Shown in pieces: positions 1-7,412 of a stretch of 11,696 nucleotides of DNA. The stretch is from Candidatus Zixiibacteriota bacterium (GTDB taxonomy: Bacteria; Zixibacteria; MSB-5A5; CAIYYT01), in NCBI GenBank assembly GCA_023134875.1, contig JAGLUH010000110.1, forward strand, positions 1 to 11,696, given 5' to 3'. The notes beneath the pieces are model-generated. The model ran no database searches and had not been told where the DNA came from. It saw nothing but the letters and a program-made list of their open reading frames with translations. Position 1 is the first letter of the stretch. Each line of letters opens with the position of its first letter. The position numbers were made by a program, and so were the translations under genes.

Positions 1-129
1 GACAGCCTCCGGACGTCTGCCGCCCACGATATTCGGGGTAATGTCTTCAATTATGCCGTACGCTACCTGCCAGCCAGTGTGTCACGCTCCACCAGCAAAG
101 AAATAGGCCGATGTATTGCAACGGCTTAA
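1..129 (+). other. Open frame entering from the left edge, unrecognised
   Basis: Frame 1 is open from the first base to a TAA at 127-129, giving 42 residues with no start inside that must be used. It could be the C-terminus of an upstream gene. The segment NVFNYAVRYLP looks protein-like, but I recognise no family and 42 open codons can occur by chance. A minus-strand frame over 1-81 is also open but has no suitable start. Without sequence to the left this cannot be settled. Confidence 0.2.
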
Positions 130-257
130 GTCAAGTAGCTGAGCCGATATCACTCTTGGCAAACTTTTGTGAGCTTTGAATTCCCTATACAGTTACACTA
201 TACTATATATAAACGGAGGTCATTGTAGAGTCCTCAGTGAAACAGGAGGAAGCTCTA
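130..257 (+). promoter_or_regulatory. Promoter and 5' leader of the antiporter transcript
   Basis: A sigma70-type promoter is visible: TTGAAT at 176-181, a 17-bp spacer, and TATACT at 199-204 (4/6 and 5/6 matches to consensus). The sequence around the -10 is very AT-rich (TATACTATATATAA), which suits melting. Transcription would start near 211-213, leaving about 45 nt before the leader ORF at 258. That leader contains a first GGAGG at 215-219 with no useful start codon after it, then the hairpin described separately. No other gene is visible in this stretch. Confidence 0.5.
226..257 (+). promoter_or_regulatory. Hairpin sequestering the leader-ORF Shine-Dalgarno
   Basis: TAGAG (226-230) pairs with CTCTA (253-257), and TCCTC (231-235) pairs with GAGGA (246-250). 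This makes ten Watson-Crick pairs with a two-base bulge (AG, 251-252) and a 10-nt loop. The 3' arm contains most of the AGGAGG SD (244-249) and ends on the base before the ATG at 258. The folded form would therefore block ribosome entry. A second GGAGG at 215-219 can pair (GAGG 216-219) with CCTC at 232-235, a weaker alternative that would free the SD. The pairing is seen directly; its regulatory role is inferred. Confidence 0.5.
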
Positions 258-323
258 ATGTGTCTGACTCGCAGAAAGGGTTCTTCTCATAACACTGTAA
301 ACTGGCTGCCGATTGATCTATGA
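258..323 (+). CDS. 21-residue leader peptide, overlapping the antiporter start
   Basis: A short ORF starts at ATG 258, eight bases after a consensus AGGAGG (244-249), and ends at TGA 321-323. Its peptide begins MCLTRRKGSS and ends NWLPIDL. The stop shares the ATGA tetranucleotide with the ATG (320) of the antiporter. The antiporter has no SD of its own in 300-319 and an in-frame TGA at 314-316, so translation of this ORF probably delivers ribosomes to the antiporter by termination-reinitiation. A GTG at 237 is in frame but lacks a suitably placed SD. There is no run of a single amino-acid codon, so classical amino-acid attenuation is unlikely. The peptide resembles no family I know and may be only a translational device. 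Confidence 0.55.
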   Translation: MCLTRRKGSSHNTVNWLPIDL

Positions 324-2023
324 CTGAGCTGTTCTACCTCAGAGACCTGGTCGTCATTCTTGGCCTTGGTATAATCATAGTAGTAGCCACTCATCGGTTC
401 AAGCTACCCGCGATAGCAGGGTTCATTGTCGCCGGCATCCTGGCGGGTCCCAAGGGGTTTGGCCTTGTCAATGACATCAGTCATGTAGAAACGCTGGCCG
501 AAATTGGCGTAGCCCTGCTCTTGTTTGGAATTGGAACAGAACTTTCGCTGGATAGGCTTAAGCGACTCTGGAAGCCGGTTCTCATTGGCGGCATCATCCA
601 GGTAGGTTTGAGCATTGCTATTGTTTATGTGGTTGCCAGGTTACTGGGTTTGGCTTCAGGGCTTGCTTTGTTTGTCGGTTTTGTCGCTGCGATATCCAGT
701 ACAGCGATAGTCCTCAGAGATCTTCAACAGCGCGGTGAAATAGATGCCCCTCATGGTCGGCTTACGCTTGGCATACTCGTATTCCAAGATCTATGTGTGG
801 TTCCCATGATCCTGATGGTTCCACTCCTTTGCGATTCAAGTAGTCTCTCCTCAGACCCGGTTTCCATTCTGATTCGGTCGGCGGTAATCATTGTGGTTAC
901 CTTGCTCGCCGCTCGGCTGATAATCCCGAGGCTGATGAATCTGATTGCAAGGGTTCGTCAGAGAAACATCTTTATTATGACCGTTCTCCTCATATCTGTC
1001 GGGATGGCCTGGATACTGACGAGCGCAGGTGTCTCCCTGGCCTTGGGGGCTTTCCTGGCTGGGCTAATAGTCGCGGGGAGTGAATATCGCCATCAAGCAT
1101 TAGCGGACATTATTCCATTCCGGGAAGTGTTCGCTTCGCTGTTCTTTGCCTCAGTGGGGATGTTGCTCGACCCCCATTATTTGATGGAAAGTATCGTCTT
1201 AATACTACTTCTGACCGGCGGTATTGTGGTCGGGAAATTCGCAGTGGTCTTTCTCACCGGCGTATTGATGCGACTCCCGATACGGGTCACCACAAAAGCG
1301 GCTGTGGCTCTGGCTCAAGTCGGTGAGTTTGCGTTTGTGCTGATAGGAACTGCGGTATCCTATAAGTTGATAGATAGCTCGTTAGCCAGCAACCTGATGG
1401 CAGCGACGATACTCTCAATGCTTGTCACCCCCTTCTTGATCAATGCCGCCCCGAGAATCGCGGCAGGCGTTGGGGGAATTCGGATACTTACTCGCCTTCT
1501 TGATGTCTCTACCGCTCAGGACGCTGCAGAGATTATACAAGAATTGCGCGGCCATGTAGTGATTGGTGGATATGGACTGGCCGGAGCTGATTTGGCGTTA
1601 GCATTAAGAGATGGCAACATTCCTTATGTGGTTGCAGACCTGAACCCGGAAAATGTTCGTAGAGCCCGTCACGGTGGACAACCAGCGTACTTTGGAGACA
1701 TCACTAGCTCAGAGGTGCTCGAGCGCCTCGGCGTTCCACACGCCAAGGAGTTCGTGATTATTATCAACGATGCGGCCGCAATCGAACGAGCAGTGAAGGC
1801 TGCTCGATACATCGCCCCAGAGTTGCGTATCACCGTCAGGACCAGATACCTGCTGGATGCCGATGCTCTCTTTGCGGCCGGTGCCACTGATGTGGTAGTA
1901 GCGGAAGTCGAGGCCTCCGCAGAGGTCGTGGCACGTGTCCTTCAAAAATATCCGACCGACCCTGACCTGATCAGAACGCACGTCGCCCGAATTCGTAACC
2001 GAGAGAAGGAAGTGTCAGAGTAA
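320..2023 (+). CDS. CPA2/KefB-type cation:proton antiporter with RCK-N domain
   Basis: This is an inner-membrane monovalent cation:proton antiporter of the CPA2 family (KefB/KefC/RosB-like), exchanging K+ or Na+ for H+. Residues ~8-390 form a hydrophobic multi-pass Na+/H+-exchanger domain. The family signature AISSTAIVLRDLQQRGE is followed by FQDL with the buried Asp at 157, and by the SEYRHQALADIIPFREVF segment typical of KefB-like members. Residues ~412-530 are a cytoplasmic TrkA-N/RCK domain with a GxGxxG nucleotide loop (G417, G419, G422) and a downstream acidic residue in VVADLNPE, so NAD(H) or a related nucleotide probably gates transport. The protein is 567 aa and stops soon after the RCK-N domain, without the TrkA-C domain many relatives carry. 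The start at 320 is fixed by an in-frame stop at 314-316; it lacks an SD and overlaps the leader ORF. The transported ion cannot be told from sequence. Confidence 0.93.
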   Translation: MTELFYLRDLVVILGLGIIIVVATHRFKLPAIAGFIVAGILAGPKGFGLVNDISHVETLAEIGVALLLFGIGTELSLDRLKRLWKPVLIGGIIQVGLSIAIVYVVARLLGLASGLALFVGFVAAISSTAIVLRDLQQRGEIDAPHGRLTLGILVFQDLCVVPMILMVPLLCDSSSLSSDPVSILIRSAVIIVVTLLAARLIIPRLMNLIARVRQRNIFIMTVLLISVGMAWILTSAGVSLALGAFLAGLIVAGSEYRHQALADIIPFREVFASLFFASVGMLLDPHYLMESIVLILLLTGGIVVGKFAVVFLTGVLMRLPIRVTTKAAVALAQVGEFAFVLIGTAVSYKLIDSSLASNLMAATILSMLVTPFLINAAPRIAAGVGGIRILTRLLDVSTAQDAAEIIQELRGHVVIGGYGLAGADLALALRDGNIPYVVADLNPENVRRARHGGQPAYFGDITSSEVLERLGVPHAKEFVIIINDAAAIERAVKAARYIAPELRITVRTRYLLDADALFAAGATDVVVAEVEASAEVVARVLQKYPTDPDLIRTHVARIRNREKEVSE

Positions 2024-2142
2024 GAAGTTTGACGCCATAAGCCTGGTAATCCGACGGCTCATCCCCATCGGGATCATACGGAAGTGCCACAGGTGGCTCA
2101 CCATTTATGGTGAGGTGTTCTACATGACGGGTTCGAGCTCGT
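2024..2142. other. Intergenic spacer between convergent genes, with inverted repeats
   Basis: The antiporter and mazG converge here. Two adjacent palindromes are visible: GCCAC-AG-GTGGC (2086-2097) and CTCACCA-TTTA-TGGTGAG (2097-2114). Their shared base at 2097 makes them back-to-back. Neither is followed by a T-run on either strand, so a standard intrinsic terminator is not evident. They could still act as a bidirectional 3'-end stabiliser or a dispersed palindrome. No tRNA or ORF is supported here. Confidence 0.4.
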
Positions 2143-2928
2143 CTATTTCTTCTTTGCCTGTTGCCAGTGATATTCCATCTGGTCGAGGGTGGCTTCTTTC
2201 AGGTTGATTCCTTCGGCGGCCAGGGCTTTCTCCATCAGGTCGAAACGGTCGGTGAACTTCCTGATCGTAGCGTTAAGGCAGGTTTCCGGTTCGGTCTCGA
2301 TATGGCGAGCGAAATTAACCAATGAGAAAAGGAGATCGCCCAACTCTTCCCTGATTCGCGATTGATCGTCCTGGGAGAGTGCTTCCTTGAACTCAGCCAG
2401 TTCTTCCTCGACCTTCTCGAAAACATCCTCAAGCCGCTCCCAGTCAAAACCAAACTGCGCCGCTTTCTCCTGAACGCGAAAAGCTTTCAACAGGGCGGGC
2501 ATTGTCTTCGGCACACCGGAGAGAACAGTTTTCTTGGAGTCGTTCTCTTTTCGTTTTTTGAGTTTGACCGCCTCCCAATTCTCGCGCACCTGGTCGGGCG
2601 TCAGGTCCTTACGGTCGTCGAAGACGTGCGGGTGCCGTTCAATCATCTTGTCAGTCAGGGAAACCACGACATCGTTGATATCAAACTGCCCCTTCTCCTC
2701 GGCGATCTCCGCCTGGAAGAGGATATGCAGCAGCAGATCGCCCAGTTCTTCCTTCAGTTTTTCGTGGTCACCTGCTTCGGCGGCTTCGACTGCCTCATAG
2801 GTTTCCTCGATCATATAGGGCAGCAACGACTTGCTTGTCTGCGCCCGATCCCAGCGGCAGCCTGCCGGCGCCCGCAGCGCTCGCAGCACTTCCACTAACT
2901 TGCTGAATAACTTGTTTTTATCATTCAA
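2143..2928 (-). CDS. mazG: Nucleoside triphosphate pyrophosphohydrolase MazG
   Basis: MazG hydrolyses (d)NTPs to NMP and pyrophosphate, cleaning the nucleotide pool; in E. coli it also influences (p)ppGpp levels. The protein has 261 aa, like E. coli MazG (263), with two MazG domains. The first has EETYE at 41-45 and EELGD at 60-64; the second has EKVEEELAEF at 171-180 and EELGD at 194-198. These supply the Mg2+-binding acidic residues of the all-alpha NTP pyrophosphatase fold. The HPHVF segment (99-103) is also typical. The start is a TTG at 2928-2926, the first possible start after an in-frame stop, with GGGGAG about 11 bases upstream. It places the N-terminus where family members begin. One oddity is R25 in GCRWD, where the family usually has GCPWD. 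The gene is divergent from valS and has its own promoter. Confidence 0.95.
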   Translation of the reverse strand: MNDKNKLFSKLVEVLRALRAPAGCRWDRAQTSKSLLPYMIEETYEAVEAAEAGDHEKLKEELGDLLLHILFQAEIAEEKGQFDINDVVVSLTDKMIERHPHVFDDRKDLTPDQVRENWEAVKLKKRKENDSKKTVLSGVPKTMPALLKAFRVQEKAAQFGFDWERLEDVFEKVEEELAEFKEALSQDDQSRIREELGDLLFSLVNFARHIETEPETCLNATIRKFTDRFDLMEKALAAEGINLKEATLDQMEYHWQQAKKK

Positions 2929-2966
2929 TTCAGGCTTTACTCCCCGTTGCCGATCTCATAAGTATT

Positions 2967-2995
2967 AATATACGTGAGTGAGGAGTCGATCTCAA
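2967..2995 (-). promoter_or_regulatory. Sigma70-type promoter of mazG
   Basis: Read on the minus strand, TTGAGA (2995-2990) and TATATT (2972-2967) are separated by exactly 17 bp, each matching consensus at 5 of 6 positions. Transcription would begin near 2960, about 32 bases before the TTG start at 2928. It lies 19 bp from the divergent valS promoter. Confidence 0.65.
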
Positions 2996-3014
2996 GCCAA
3001 ATCAACTATTGGAC

Positions 3015-3042
3015 TTGACAAGATAACCGGAAAAGCTATACT
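3015..3042 (+). promoter_or_regulatory. Sigma70-type promoter of valS
   Basis: A perfect TTGACA (3015-3020), a 16-bp spacer and TATACT (3037-3042, 5/6) form a strong vegetative promoter. The start would be near 3049, leaving a leader of only about 24 nt. That is too short for a T-box or attenuator, so valS is probably expressed constitutively from here. Confidence 0.7.
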
Positions 3043-3072
3043 CTAACGCTCGTTTGACAGGTAAGATTGTGT

Positions 3073-5745
3073 ATGCCCGATAAAGAGATCGCCAAACAAT
3101 ACAACCCCGTCGGTATTGAAGAACGCCGCTACCAATTCTGGCTCAGGAATGGCTGCTTCCACGCCGATGAGGCCATCGATAAGGAGAAATACTCGGTTGT
3201 CATTCCTCCTCCCAACGCCACCGATATCCTCCACCTGGGACATGCGCTTAACAATACCCTCCAGGATATCCTGATTCGCTGGAAAAAAATGTCAGGTTAT
3301 GAGACCTGCTGGCTGCCCGGTACCGATCATGCCGGTATCGCCACCCAGGTTGTGGTTGAAAAGGAACTGGCGAAAGAGGGTACGTCGCGGCGCGAACTGG
3401 GGCGGGAGGAGTTCGTCAAGCGGGTTTCGGAGTATGTCAATGTCAAGAAAGAGAGAATCCTCGGTCAGTTGCAGAAGATCGGCTGCGCCTGTGACTGGGA
3501 ACGCACCCGCTTCACTCTCGATGAGCAACTAAGCAATGCGGTCAAGGAAGTCTTTATCCACCTCTACAACAAGAAGCTGATATACAAGGGTAAATACATC
3601 GTCAACTGGTGTCCCCGCTGCCAAACGTCGCTCTCCGACGATGAAGTCGAGCACCGGTCAACCAAGTCAAACCTCTGGTATATTAAGTACCGGCTTAAAG
3701 GACGGGATCAATACCTGACCTGCGCCACCACTCGTCCGGAGACGATGCTGGGCGATACCGCCCTTGCGGTCAACGCCAGGGATGAACGCTACCAGAAGTA
3801 CATCGGTAAGACGGCGATCCTGCCGATTCTCGATCGCGAACTGGTTATTGTCGCCGATGATTTCGTCGATCCCGAATTCGGTACCGGTGTTGTTAAAGTC
3901 ACGCCGGCGCACGATCCGAACGATTTCGATATTGGTCAGCGTCACGACCTGGAAAAAGTCAATATCCTCAACCAGGACGGCACTCTCAACGAGAATACGG
4001 GCAAGTTCAAGGGGATGGATCGTTTCGAGGCACGCAAGGAGGTTGTCACCGAACTGGAAAGAAAGGGTCTGCTGGAAAAAATCGAGGACTATGAACTCTC
4101 CGTCGGTACTTGCTATCGCTGCAACACCATCATTGAGCCCTATCTCTCCGAGCAATGGTTTGTTCGCATGAAGGCGCTGGCGCAGCCCGCTATTGATGCC
4201 GTCAAATCAGGCAAACTGCGTTTCCATCCGGAGCATTGGACCAAGACCTATCTCTACTGGCTGGAGAATATCCGTCCCTGGTGCATCTCACGGCAACTCT
4301 GGTGGGGACATCGCATTCCGGTCTATTACTGTCAGGACTGCGGTGCGGAAATGGTGACCAGGGAGAAACCGGCGGAATGTGGCAAATGCGGCGGCGATGA
4401 TATAGTCCAGGAGGAGGATGTCCTCGATACCTGGTTTTCCTCCTGGTTGTGGCCCTTTTCCACTTTCGGCTGGCCGCAGCAGACTCCCGACCTGAAGGCC
4501 TTCTATCCCACCAGGTCGCTTTTCACCGCTTCCGAGATCATCTTTCTCTGGGTGGCGCGCATGGTGATGGCGGGCTATGAGTTCATGGGCGAACTCTGTT
4601 TCAATGATATCTATATTCATGGCACTGTGCGTGATACGCAGGGACGTAAGATGTCCAAATCGCTCGGCAACGGCATCGACCCTCTGGAGGTCATCGAGCA
4701 ATATGGCACCGATTCGATGCGGCTTTCCCTGATCCTCGCCACGCCCGAGGGGCAGGACCCTAATATCGCCATGAATACATTCGAGTTGGGTCGCAATTTC
4801 TGTAACAAATTGTGGAATGCCTCGCGTTTCGTCATGATGAATCTCAATGATACCGAGACCGATCTCAACCTCTCCGAAATCAGGCGACAAACTGATCTGC
4901 CGTTGATGGATCGTTGGATCCTATCCCGCCTGAACGATACCCTGAAGAAGACATCGGAGCAACTACACAATTTCCGTTTCAATACCGCCGCCAAGCTGCT
5001 CTATGATTTCATCTGGCATGACTACTGCGACTGGTATATCGAGATGGTCAAAACCCGTCTTTACAGCGATGCTGATGAAACAGACAAAACGCTGGCGCGA
5101 AATGTCACCGGTTATGTGTTGAACACCATCCTCCTGCTGCTGCATCCCTATGCACCCTTCATAACTGATGAAATCTGGCATCTCCTGCACAATCGGCAGT
5201 GGTCGGATCAGACTATCATGGAGGAGTCCTACCCGGAATCTGACGACTCGCTGATCGATACCGAACTGGAAGAGATGATGGCCAAACTGCAGCGGGTGGT
5301 CAATGCCGTGCGCACCATTCGCGCGGAGATGAATGTCCCCCCCGGTAAGCGTGCCGAAGTGCATCTGAAAATCACTGATACCCAGTTGCGGCAAACGTTG
5401 CAGGAGAATCAAAGTTACCTGATGAATCTGGGCAAGATCGAAAAACTGGTTATCGGTGAGAATACCGCCAAGCCGCCGATGTCGGCGTCAGCGGTGATTC
5501 CGGCGGCGGAAATCTATATCCCACTGGCCGGTCTGATCGATGTCGACCTGGAGAAAAAGCGGCTTCAGAAGGAGCTGGAAAAAATCGCTAAACTGCTGGA
5601 AAAATCGAAACGCAAACTCGCCAACCAGGAGTTTGTCAGGCAGGCGCCGCCGGAAGTTGTGGAAAGGGAGGAAGAGAAAAAGAGCGAGTATGAGGAAATG
5701 GCCGCCCGCATCAACAAGAACTTAGAGCAGCTATTGGACTGGTAA
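3073..5745 (+). CDS. valS: Valine--tRNA ligase (ValRS)
   Basis: This cytoplasmic class Ia synthetase charges tRNA-Val with valine and removes misacylated threonine. From ATG 3073 it has 890 aa, the usual length. PPPNATDILHLGHAL carries the HIGH-type motif as HLGH (54-57); GTDHAGIATQ follows. The editing (CP1) domain contains TTRPETMLGDTA (219-230). LDTWFSSWLWPFSTFGWP and FTASEIIFLWVARM precede KMSKS (526-530). Cys pairs (CPRC; YYCQDCG...CGKCGG) suggest zinc knuckles, as in some bacterial ValRS. The last ~65 residues (LEKKRLQKELEKIAKLLEKS onward) form the tRNA-binding coiled-coil arm specific to ValRS. I prefer ATG 3073 to the TTG two codons upstream; an AGG at 3059-3061 is the only SD-like site. 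D51 replaces the Gly normally found before the HIGH motif. No alternative function fits. Confidence 0.98.
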   Translation: MPDKEIAKQYNPVGIEERRYQFWLRNGCFHADEAIDKEKYSVVIPPPNATDILHLGHALNNTLQDILIRWKKMSGYETCWLPGTDHAGIATQVVVEKELAKEGTSRRELGREEFVKRVSEYVNVKKERILGQLQKIGCACDWERTRFTLDEQLSNAVKEVFIHLYNKKLIYKGKYIVNWCPRCQTSLSDDEVEHRSTKSNLWYIKYRLKGRDQYLTCATTRPETMLGDTALAVNARDERYQKYIGKTAILPILDRELVIVADDFVDPEFGTGVVKVTPAHDPNDFDIGQRHDLEKVNILNQDGTLNENTGKFKGMDRFEARKEVVTELERKGLLEKIEDYELSVGTCYRCNTIIEPYLSEQWFVRMKALAQPAIDAVKSGKLRFHPEHWTKTYLYWLENIRPWCISRQLWWGHRIPVYYCQDCGAEMVTREKPAECGKCGGDDIVQEEDVLDTWFSSWLWPFSTFGWPQQTPDLKAFYPTRSLFTASEIIFLWVARMVMAGYEFMGELCFNDIYIHGTVRDTQGRKMSKSLGNGIDPLEVIEQYGTDSMRLSLILATPEGQDPNIAMNTFELGRNFCNKLWNASRFVMMNLNDTETDLNLSEIRRQTDLPLMDRWILSRLNDTLKKTSEQLHNFRFNTAAKLLYDFIWHDYCDWYIEMVKTRLYSDADETDKTLARNVTGYVLNTILLLLHPYAPFITDEIWHLLHNRQWSDQTIMEESYPESDDSLIDTELEEMMAKLQRVVNAVRTIRAEMNVPPGKRAEVHLKITDTQLRQTLQENQSYLMNLGKIEKLVIGENTAKPPMSASAVIPAAEIYIPLAGLIDVDLEKKRLQKELEKIAKLLEKSKRKLANQEFVRQAPPEVVEREEEKKSEYEEMAARINKNLEQLLDW

Positions 5746-5959
5746 TCGTCAGGAGACTGTGCTAACCCCACCGATTTCCGCCTATCGTGTAAATCAGGGT
5801 CTTTATCTTGTAGGTTGAAAGTTTTGTGCTTTCGATATTCATGCTTTTCCAATTTCTAATATCCCTGAGGAATAATTTGCCCCTCCGGTTTGTAACAGTT
5901 ATAGAAGCTTATTAGGGAAGTGAGTTGGCAGGTTTACCCGTTTGAGAGGAGAAACGAAA
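5746..5959 (+). promoter_or_regulatory. Spacer after valS with promoter candidate for the DUF4139 gene
   Basis: No ORF or RNA gene is apparent in this 214-bp spacer. A promoter candidate is TTGCCC (5877-5882), 17 bp, TATAGA (5900-5905), each matching consensus at 4 of 6 positions. No convincing intrinsic terminator for valS is seen; GAAAG...CTTTC near 5818-5834 is a short weak stem without a T-tail. The SD AGGAG (5947-5951) lies 8 bases before ATG 5960. Confidence 0.35.
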
Positions 5960-7312
5960 ATGAAGGCATTTACTTTAACCGGACTGATTACCCTGTTGCT
6001 GGCGGTTTCGCTTGCTGCCGATGAGGTGGCGATCACCGTCTACAACCAAAATCTTGCTTTGGTCAAGGAGGGACGGACACTTGACTTCAAGCAAGGTATC
6101 AATACTCTAAATCTGACCGATGTCGCTTCTTCTATTGATCCAACGTCGGTTCATTTCCGGCTCAAGTCAGGCGGCAGCGAAATCGAGCTTCTCGAACAGA
6201 ACTACCAATACGATCTGGTCTCCTCGGAAAAAATCCTGCAGAAGTATCTCGGCCACAGTATCGACGTGATAATGAAGAACGGCGATGTGCTCAGCGGCAA
6301 GTATCTCTCCTCCTCTTCCGGATACCTGGTACTGCAGTTTGACGACGGCAGCGTCAAACTGATAAACCAGGGTGAGATGCTTTCGGTGGCCGCGCCGAAA
6401 CTGCCGGAGGGTTTGATCGTCGTGCCCACGCTGCAATGGCTGGTGGCCAGCGATATCACCGGCAAACGGGATGTTCAGGTCAGTTATCTGACTTCCAATA
6501 TTAACTGGCACGCCGAGTATGTCGCCCAACTGGATGAAAAAGATAAAAACATCAGGCTCTCAGGCTGGGTCTCACTCGATAACCGCTCCGGCAAGACCTA
6601 CAAGGATGCCAAACTAAAGCTGGTTGCGGGTGATATCCACCTCGTGCGGCCGTCGCTGCGTCGCGGGCCTTCTTATGAACTGGCTACAATGGATGCTCTT
6701 GGTATGAAGAAAGCTCCTGGTTTTGAGGAAAAGGCATTCTTCGAATACCACCTCTATACCCTCGGTCGGCGCACCACCGTCGCCAACAATGAGACCAAGC
6801 AGGTCTCCCTTTTTGAACCGGCGAGCACACCGGTAGAAAAAATCTACCGTTACCATGCCGGCGGCAACGATGTCAACGTGGTTGTTAAGTTCAAGAACTC
6901 CAAGGAAAATGGTCTCGGCATGCCGCTGCCGGCCGGTAAGATCAGAATGACCAAGCTGGACAGCGACGGTTCCGAGGAATTCCTGGGTGAGGATGCTATC
7001 GATCATACGCCGAAAGATGAGGAACTGGAGCTGAAAGTCGGCAACGCCTTTGATATTGTTTGTGAGACTGAGACCGTCGACTCCAAGCGGATCAGTGATC
7101 GGGTGCGCGAAGTCACCACCGAGATCAGTCTGCGTAATCACAAGGAGGAGGACGTCGAAGTAGTGGTGGTCAGCCGGTTGGGACGTGACTGGCGGATACT
7201 TGACAGCAGCCATGAGTGGAAGAAAAAGAATGCCTCGACTGTCGAGTTCGTGATACCGGTTCCCAAAGACGGCGAGGTTAAGCTCAGCTATCGAGTACGC
7301 TACGGCATGTAG
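5960..7312 (+). CDS. Exported DUF4139 domain protein
   Basis: This is a 450-aa protein with a Sec signal peptide (MKAFTLTGLITLLLAVSLA, likely cut after A19), so it is periplasmic or outer-surface. The mature part begins with the DUF4139-type opening VAITVYNQNLALVKEGR (23-39) and has the family hallmarks ITGKRDVQVSYLTSNINWHAEYV (166-188), SLDNRSGKTYKDAKLKLVAGD (205-225) and a C-terminal beta-rich block from VREVTTEISLRNH (382) to the end. The fold is expected to be all-beta; the molecular function of DUF4139 is unknown and I do not assign one. The start is ATG 5960 because AGGAG sits 8 bases before it and the signal peptide starts there; a TTG at 5942 would precede the SD. No transmembrane segment other than the signal is seen. 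The next gene is another exported protein, which suggests but does not prove a shared envelope role. Confidence 0.88.
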   Translation: MKAFTLTGLITLLLAVSLAADEVAITVYNQNLALVKEGRTLDFKQGINTLNLTDVASSIDPTSVHFRLKSGGSEIELLEQNYQYDLVSSEKILQKYLGHSIDVIMKNGDVLSGKYLSSSSGYLVLQFDDGSVKLINQGEMLSVAAPKLPEGLIVVPTLQWLVASDITGKRDVQVSYLTSNINWHAEYVAQLDEKDKNIRLSGWVSLDNRSGKTYKDAKLKLVAGDIHLVRPSLRRGPSYELATMDALGMKKAPGFEEKAFFEYHLYTLGRRTTVANNETKQVSLFEPASTPVEKIYRYHAGGNDVNVVVKFKNSKENGLGMPLPAGKIRMTKLDSDGSEEFLGEDAIDHTPKDEELELKVGNAFDIVCETETVDSKRISDRVREVTTEISLRNHKEEDVEVVVVSRLGRDWRILDSSHEWKKKNASTVEFVIPVPKDGEVKLSYRVRYGM

Positions 7313-7333
7313 CCGATCTAACCTGATTTCCTT

Positions 7334-7362
7334 TTGACAAGGGCGGCTGATTATGCTAAGTT
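7334..7362 (+). promoter_or_regulatory. Extended -10 promoter candidate for the TPR gene
   Basis: A perfect TTGACA (7334-7339) is followed, after 17 bp, by TAAGTT (7357-7362). The -10 hexamer matches at only 3 of 6 positions but is preceded by TGC, an extended -10 TGn. Transcription would start near 7369, about 44 bases before ATG 7413. The gene may therefore be transcribed separately from the DUF4139 gene, which ends 100 bp before it. Confidence 0.45.
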
Positions 7363-7412
7363 ACCTCATGGTTTTGTCACGACACTCATGCTGACTCGCT
7401 CAAGGAGGAGAG

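Noticed and set aside
1..81. Minus-strand open frame reading ...YGIIEDITPNIVGG... off the left edge
   Set aside because: It looks protein-like but begins right after a TGA (84-82) and has no ATG, GTG or TTG until a GTG at 27, so it cannot be a normal gene start.
2126..2143. GGGTTCGAGCTCGTC resembling a tRNA T-arm
   Set aside because: The flanking bases do not give a proper 5-bp T-stem, and no acceptor, D or anticodon arms are found around it.
2362..2898. Plus-strand 178-codon open frame opposite mazG
   Set aside because: It is antisense to a complete, well-conserved mazG and its translation has no recognisable domain.
3054..3059. Second perfect TTGACA just before valS
   Set aside because: It would place a -10 inside the valS coding region; the TTGACA at 3015 with TATACT is the plausible promoter.
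5818..5834. GAAAG/CTTTC stem after valS as a terminator
   Set aside because: The stem is only 5 bp, AT-rich, and lacks a T-tail.
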